17,002 nt of DNA from [Eubacterium] saphenum. Lineage in GTDB: Bacteria; Bacillota; Clostridia; Oscillospirales; Ruminococcaceae. The translations under genes and the position numbers were made by a program. The notes under the pieces were generated by a model. That model was not told the DNA's origin and searched no databases. It saw nothing but the letters and a program-made list of their open reading frames with translations. The stretch covers positions 1-17,002 of the forward strand of contig SFLN01000033.1 of NCBI GenBank assembly GCA_004554555.1, written 5' to 3'. The first letter of the stretch is position 1. Every line of letters starts with the position of its first letter. This document shows positions 13,420 through 17,002 of this stretch, piece by piece.

Positions 13420-16089
13420 GTGAAGAACAAAACTTATGACATCGTTGACAGCGTGGAAAAGCTCGAGCAAGCATTGGCGCGCGTAAGAGAAGCGCAGAAG
13501 AAGTTTGCCGGGTACACCCAGGAGCAGGTTGACAAAATCTTTCTGGCAGCAGCCGTTGCCGCGGATAAAATGAGAATTCCGCTCGCTAAAATGGCTGTCG
13601 AGGAAACCGGTATGGGCGTGGTTGAGGATAAGGTTATCAAGAACCACTATGCTGCCGAGTACATCTACAATGCCTACAAGGATACGAAAACCTGCGGCGT
13701 TATCGAGGAAGACAAGGCTTACGGTATCAAGAAGGTTGCCGAGTCAATCGGCGTTGTTGCGGCGGTTATCCCGACCACAAACCCCACTTCTACCGCTATC
13801 TTCAAAACCCTTATCTGCCTCAAAACCCGCAACGGTATCATCATAAGCCCTCACCCCCGCGCTAAAAAGTCTACAATTGAAGCAGCAAAGGTTGTTCTTG
13901 AGGCAGCTGTCGCAGCAGGCGCTCCCGAGGGAATTATCGCTTGGATTGACGTGCCTTCGCTCGAGATGACCAACCTCGTTATGAAAGAGGCGGACATTAT
14001 CCTCGCAACAGGCGGCCCCGGAATGGTTAAGGCGGCTTACTCCAGCGGCAAGCCCGCTCTCGGTGTAGGTGCCGGCAACACCCCCGCAATCATCGATGAA
14101 ACCGCAGATATCCTTCTCGCAGTAAGCTCGATTATCCACTCCAAGACCTTCGATAACGGTATGATTTGCGCTTCCGAGCAGTCGGTTATCGTTCACAAGA
14201 ACATCTACGACGCGGTTAAGAAAGAGTTCATCGCGCGCGGCTGCTATTTCCTCACTCCCGAGGAAACCGAAAAGGTTCGCAAGACTATCATCATAAACGG
14301 TGCGCTTAACGCGAAGATTGTCGGTCAGAAGGCTCACACAATCGCTAAACTCGCAGGCGTTGACGTTCCCGAGGGAACAAAAATCATCATCGGCGAGGTT
14401 GAGAGCGTTGAGCTGTCCGAGGAATTTGCTCACGAAAAGCTCTCCCCCGTTCTCGCAATGTACAAGGCAAAGGATTTGCAGGACGCTTTCGCAAAGGCTG
14501 AACAGCTCATCGCAGACGGCGGCTACGGTCACACCTCTTCCATTTACCTCGATGTTTCAACCGGCGATGAGAAAATCCACGAGTTTGCCGAGAGAATGAA
14601 GACCTGCCGTATCCTTGTAAACACTCCTTCCTCTCACGGCGGTATCGGCGATTTGTACAACTTCAAGCTCAAGCCTTCGCTCACGCTGGGCTGCGGCTCT
14701 TGGGGCGGAAACTCCGTTTCGGAAAACGTCGGAGTAAAGCATTTGCTGAACATCAAAACCGTTGCCGAAAGGAGAGAGAATATGTTGTGGTTCAGAGCGC
14801 CTCAGAAGGTTTACTTAAAGAAAGGCTGCCTGCCCGTTGCTCTTGAGGAGCTCAAGAATGTTATGGGCAAGAAGAAAGCATTCATCGTTACCGACAGCTT
14901 CCTGTACAAAAACGGCTACGCTCAGCCGATTATCGATAAATTGAACGAGCTCGGTATCGAGCACGCGGCGTTCTTTGACGTTGAACCCGACCCCACTCTC
15001 GCTTGCGCAATCAAGGGCGCAGAGCAGATGAGAGCGTTCGCACCCGACTGCATTATCGCGCTCGGCGGCGGCTCGGCTATGGACGCAGGCAAGATTATGT
15101 GGGTTCTCTACGAGCACCCCGAGGCTGACTTTATGGATATGGCAATGCGCTTTATGGATATCAGAAAGCGTATCTACACCTTCCCGAAAATGGGCGAAAA
15201 GGCTTATTTCATCGCAATCCCGACTTCTGCGGGTACAGGCTCCGAGGTTACTCCGTTTGCCGTTATCACCGATGAAAAGAGCGGCATCAAGTATCCTCTC
15301 GCAGACTACGAGCTGCTCCCGAATATGGCGATTATCGACACCGATTTCCACATGAGCGCTCCCAAGGGCTTGACCGCTGCTTCGGGTATCGACGCGGTTA
15401 CTCACGCTCTCGAGGCTTACGCTTCCATTATGGCTACCGATTATACAGACGGTCTTGCTCTGCGCGCACTCAAGGTTATCTTTGAGTATCTCCCCCGCGC
15501 TTATGAAAACGGTCAGACCGATGTTGAAGCACGCGAGAAGATGGCTAACGCGGCAACTATGGCAGGTATGGCGTTCGCAAACGCATTCCTCGGCGTATGC
15601 CACTCGATGGCTCACAAGCTCGGCGCGTTCCACCACCTGCCTCACGGCGTTGCAAATGCGCTGATGATTGAAGAGGTTCTCCGCTTCAACGCGGCTGAGG
15701 TTCCCACAAAGATGGGTACATTCTCGCAGTACGACCACCCGCACACTCTTGCTCGTTACGCTGAAGTTGCCGATTACCTCGGTATTCAGGGCAAGAACGA
15801 TGAAGAGAAGCTCGAAGGTCTTATCAAGGCAATCAACGACCTCAAGGACAAGATTGGTATCAAGCACTCCATCAAGGAATACGGTATCGATGAGAAGGAC
15901 TTCCTCGCAAGACTCGACGATATGACCGAGCAGGCGTTCGATGACCAGTGCACCGGCGCTAACCCGCGCTACCCGCTGATGAGCGAAATCAAGCAGATGT
16001 ATCTCAACGCTTACTACGGCGACAAGCATTTCACCGAAATCGAAACTCCCGCGACAACTGCAAAAGCTCGCGGCAAGAAGAGCAAGTAA
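13420..16089 (+). CDS. adhE: Bifunctional acetaldehyde-CoA/alcohol dehydrogenase
   Basis: Reduces acetyl-CoA to acetaldehyde and then ethanol with two NADH, regenerating NAD+ in fermentation. At 889 residues it is full length. The N-terminal CoA-acylating aldehyde dehydrogenase domain (about 1-450) has PTTNPTSTAIFK at 118-129, GVGAGNTP at 215-222 and catalytic cysteine C250 in DNGMICASEQ. The C-terminal iron-type alcohol dehydrogenase domain has GGGSAMDAGK for NAD, SAGTGSEVTPFAVITD, GIDAVTHALEAY and CHSMAHKLGAFHHLPHG, which carries the histidines of the iron site. The family assembles into spirosome filaments. Translation starts at GTG 13420, nine bases after GGAGG; no closer ATG fits. Codon choice looks more biased (AAG, GCT, GTT) than in neighbours, in keeping with high expression. 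Confidence 0.98.
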   Translation: MKNKTYDIVDSVEKLEQALARVREAQKKFAGYTQEQVDKIFLAAAVAADKMRIPLAKMAVEETGMGVVEDKVIKNHYAAEYIYNAYKDTKTCGVIEEDKAYGIKKVAESIGVVAAVIPTTNPTSTAIFKTLICLKTRNGIIISPHPRAKKSTIEAAKVVLEAAVAAGAPEGIIAWIDVPSLEMTNLVMKEADIILATGGPGMVKAAYSSGKPALGVGAGNTPAIIDETADILLAVSSIIHSKTFDNGMICASEQSVIVHKNIYDAVKKEFIARGCYFLTPEETEKVRKTIIINGALNAKIVGQKAHTIAKLAGVDVPEGTKIIIGEVESVELSEEFAHEKLSPVLAMYKAKDLQDAFAKAEQLIADGGYGHTSSIYLDVSTGDEKIHEFAERMKTCRILVNTPSSHGGIGDLYNFKLKPSLTLGCGSWGGNSVSENVGVKHLLNIKTVAERRENMLWFRAPQKVYLKKGCLPVALEELKNVMGKKKAFIVTDSFLYKNGYAQPIIDKLNELGIEHAAFFDVEPDPTLACAIKGAEQMRAFAPDCIIALGGGSAMDAGKIMWVLYEHPEADFMDMAMRFMDIRKRIYTFPKMGEKAYFIAIPTSAGTGSEVTPFAVITDEKSGIKYPLADYELLPNMAIIDTDFHMSAPKGLTAASGIDAVTHALEAYASIMATDYTDGLALRALKVIFEYLPRAYENGQTDVEAREKMANAATMAGMAFANAFLGVCHSMAHKLGAFHHLPHGVANALMIEEVLRFNAAEVPTKMGTFSQYDHPHTLARYAEVADYLGIQGKNDEEKLEGLIKAINDLKDKIGIKHSIKEYGIDEKDFLARLDDMTEQAFDDQCTGANPRYPLMSEIKQMYLNAYYGDKHFTEIETPATTAKARGKKSK

Positions 16090-16101
16090 GGAGGAAGTTA
16101 T

Positions 16102-16851
16102 ATGAATCTTGATAAAGTTATTGCGGTTCGCAACACCAAAACAATTTATCGCGACGGCGACAAGTGCATAAAGTTATTCAACGAGGATTACTCAAAGGCT
16201 GACGTCCTCAACGAGGCTCTCAATCAGGCTAGAGTTGAAGAAACCGGTCTGAATATCCCGAAAATCATTGAAGTAACCACGGTTGACGGGAAGTGGGCAA
16301 TCGTTTCCGAGTTCATCAAGGGCAAAACGCTCTCCCAGCTTATGAAAGAAAATCCCGCCGAGAAGGAAAGATATCTCGAAGAGTTCGTGGATTTGCAGCT
16401 TATGGTTCAGTCCAAGACCTGCCCGATGCTCAACAAGCTCAAGGACAAGATGAACCGCAAAATCGCTGAGGCTGAAATCGACGCGACAACACGTTATGAC
16501 CTCCACACCCGCCTTGAGGGTATGCCCAAGCACAACAAGCTCTGCCACGGCGACTTCTGGATGTCTAACATCATCATCGCCGAGGACAACACCCCCTACA
16601 TTCTCGACTGGTCGCACGCAACTCAGGGCAACGCTTCCGCAGACGCTGCGAGAACTTACCTGCTGTTCTGGCTCAACGGCGACATCGACGGCGCTAAGAA
16701 GTACCTCGATTTGTTCTGCAAGAAGAGCGACACCGCAAGACAGTACGTTCAGAAATGGATGCCGATTGTCGCGGCTTCGCAGTCCGTCAAGGGCAACGCA
16801 AAAGAGCGCGAGTTCCTGCTCTCGTGGGTTGACGTAGTAGATTACGAATAA
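16102..16851 (+). CDS. APH/choline-kinase-like phosphotransferase
   Basis: A 249-residue cytoplasmic kinase of the aminoglycoside phosphotransferase/choline kinase superfamily. The catalytic loop is LCHGDFWMSNIII at 147-159 (D151, N156) and the metal-binding aspartate is D169 in YILDWSHATQG. An N-lobe lysine (K24, KCIKLF) and E38 or so complete the ATP site, and SEFIKGKTL at 69-77 is the hinge. The phosphate acceptor cannot be told: small alcohols, amino sugars, choline or thiamine-like compounds are all used in this superfamily. It begins 12 bases after the adhE stop with AAGGAGG before the ATG, so it is made with AdhE, and a GC-rich hairpin closes the unit. Antibiotic resistance is not suggested by the context. 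Confidence 0.85.
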   Translation: MNLDKVIAVRNTKTIYRDGDKCIKLFNEDYSKADVLNEALNQARVEETGLNIPKIIEVTTVDGKWAIVSEFIKGKTLSQLMKENPAEKERYLEEFVDLQLMVQSKTCPMLNKLKDKMNRKIAEAEIDATTRYDLHTRLEGMPKHNKLCHGDFWMSNIIIAEDNTPYILDWSHATQGNASADAARTYLLFWLNGDIDGAKKYLDLFCKKSDTARQYVQKWMPIVAASQSVKGNAKEREFLLSWVDVVDYE

Positions 16852-16862
16852 GAATAAGGCTT

Positions 16863-16905
16863 TTCGCCGCGCCGTTCACAATGTTCGGCGGCGCGGCGAA
16901 TTTAT
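16863..16905 (+). terminator. GC-rich hairpin ending the rex-adhE-kinase unit
   Basis: A perfect 12-bp stem, TTCGCCGCGCCG (16863-16874) with CGGCGCGGCGAA (16889-16900), has a 14-base loop and begins 11 bases after the kinase stop. The T tract after it is short (TTTATGCTATTT), so termination may be partial and some read-through to the ferredoxin gene is possible. Confidence 0.65.
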
Positions 16906-16930
16906 GCTATTTAAAAAAGGAGATTATGAA

Positions 16931-17002
16931 ATGAAAGTTACTATCTGCATCGGCAGTTCCTGCCACTTAAAGGGTTCAAGACAGGTTGTTGACAGACTTC
17001 AG
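16931..17002 (+). CDS. Thioredoxin-like [2Fe-2S] ferredoxin, N-terminal fragment (3' end outside window)
   Basis: The first 24 codons read MKVTICIGSSCHLKGSRQVV and on, the characteristic start of thioredoxin-like 2Fe-2S ferredoxins related to the NuoE/HydC subunit, with the first two cluster cysteines C6 and C11. GGAG lies eight bases before the ATG. In clostridia such genes usually begin operons for [FeFe] hydrogenases or NADH-linked electron-transfer complexes, which would continue the redox theme here, but what follows is outside the window. Confidence 0.8.
   Translation, partial: MKVTICIGSSCHLKGSRQVVDRLQ

Noticed and set aside
14815..16029. A 404-codon open frame on the minus strand opposite the alcohol dehydrogenase half of adhE, and a 262-codon one at 13744-14532
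   Set aside because: Both lie wholly opposite adhE, whose protein matches its family along its entire length. The antisense products resemble no family I know, and the open frames are explained by the strongly biased codon use of adhE.
1..17002. CRISPR arrays, tRNA/rRNA genes, insertion sequences, prophage or defence genes
   Set aside because: No regularly spaced repeats, cloverleaf-like sequences, transposase or integrase motifs were seen. Intergenic gaps are short and explained by promoters and terminators.

Overview
The window comes from an anaerobic, low-redox Firmicute, most likely a gut or rumen clostridium of the Ruminococcaceae/Oscillospiraceae kind. The clues are a class III (Firmicute-type) fructose-1,6-bisphosphatase, a Rex redox repressor followed by a bifunctional AdhE, a monomeric [FeFe] hydrogenase of the group B type, an indolepyruvate:ferredoxin oxidoreductase, a fused FeoA-FeoB ferrous iron transporter and a YolD-like/Y-family polymerase pair. 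Base composition is close to even. Coding density is very high, and no stretch over about 265 bases lacks a gene. Genus-level assignment is inference only. I saw no tRNA, rRNA, CRISPR array, insertion sequence or phage gene.

Layout. 1-1058 (+): 3' half of fbp, ending at a strong hairpin terminator. 1094-5634 (-): a five-gene operon read leftwards from a good sigma-A promoter at 5658-5686, in the order hotdog (MaoC-like) protein, iorA, iorB, paaK, GNAT acetyltransferase. Its genes overlap or nearly abut. 5723-7650 (-): a two-gene operon of a group B [FeFe] hydrogenase and an HD-domain protein. It is read from a perfect consensus promoter at 7717-7745 and ends in a hairpin that abuts the next operon's promoter. 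7896-8207 (+): a small protein I do not recognise, with its own promoter. 8335-10683 (+): feoAB, with a perfect consensus promoter carrying two palindromic operator-like repeats. 10648-12538 (-): Y-family polymerase, then the YolD-like protein, whose 3' end overlaps feoAB tail to tail. 12803-16851 (+): rex, adhE and an APH/choline-kinase-like phosphotransferase, closed by a GC-rich hairpin. 16931 onward (+): the first 24 codons of a thioredoxin-like [2Fe-2S] ferredoxin.

How the genes fit together. Much of the window concerns electron disposal and iron. AdhE reoxidises NADH to ethanol, the hydrogenase probably handles ferredoxin electrons, IorAB exchanges electrons with ferredoxin, FeoAB supplies iron for these iron-sulphur enzymes, and Rex senses the NADH/NAD+ ratio. 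An 18-base Rex-operator-like palindrome lies in the divergent region between the hydrogenase and the small unknown gene. PaaK plus IorAB can interconvert aryl acids, aryl-acetyl-CoA and aryl-pyruvates, which would allow scavenging of phenylacetate or indoleacetate into aromatic amino acids, or the reverse fermentative direction.

The observations most worth a second look are the twin palindromic operators on feoAB, the Rex-like site, the unknown 103-residue protein, and the hotdog protein that leads the ior/paaK operon with a changed hydratase signature.
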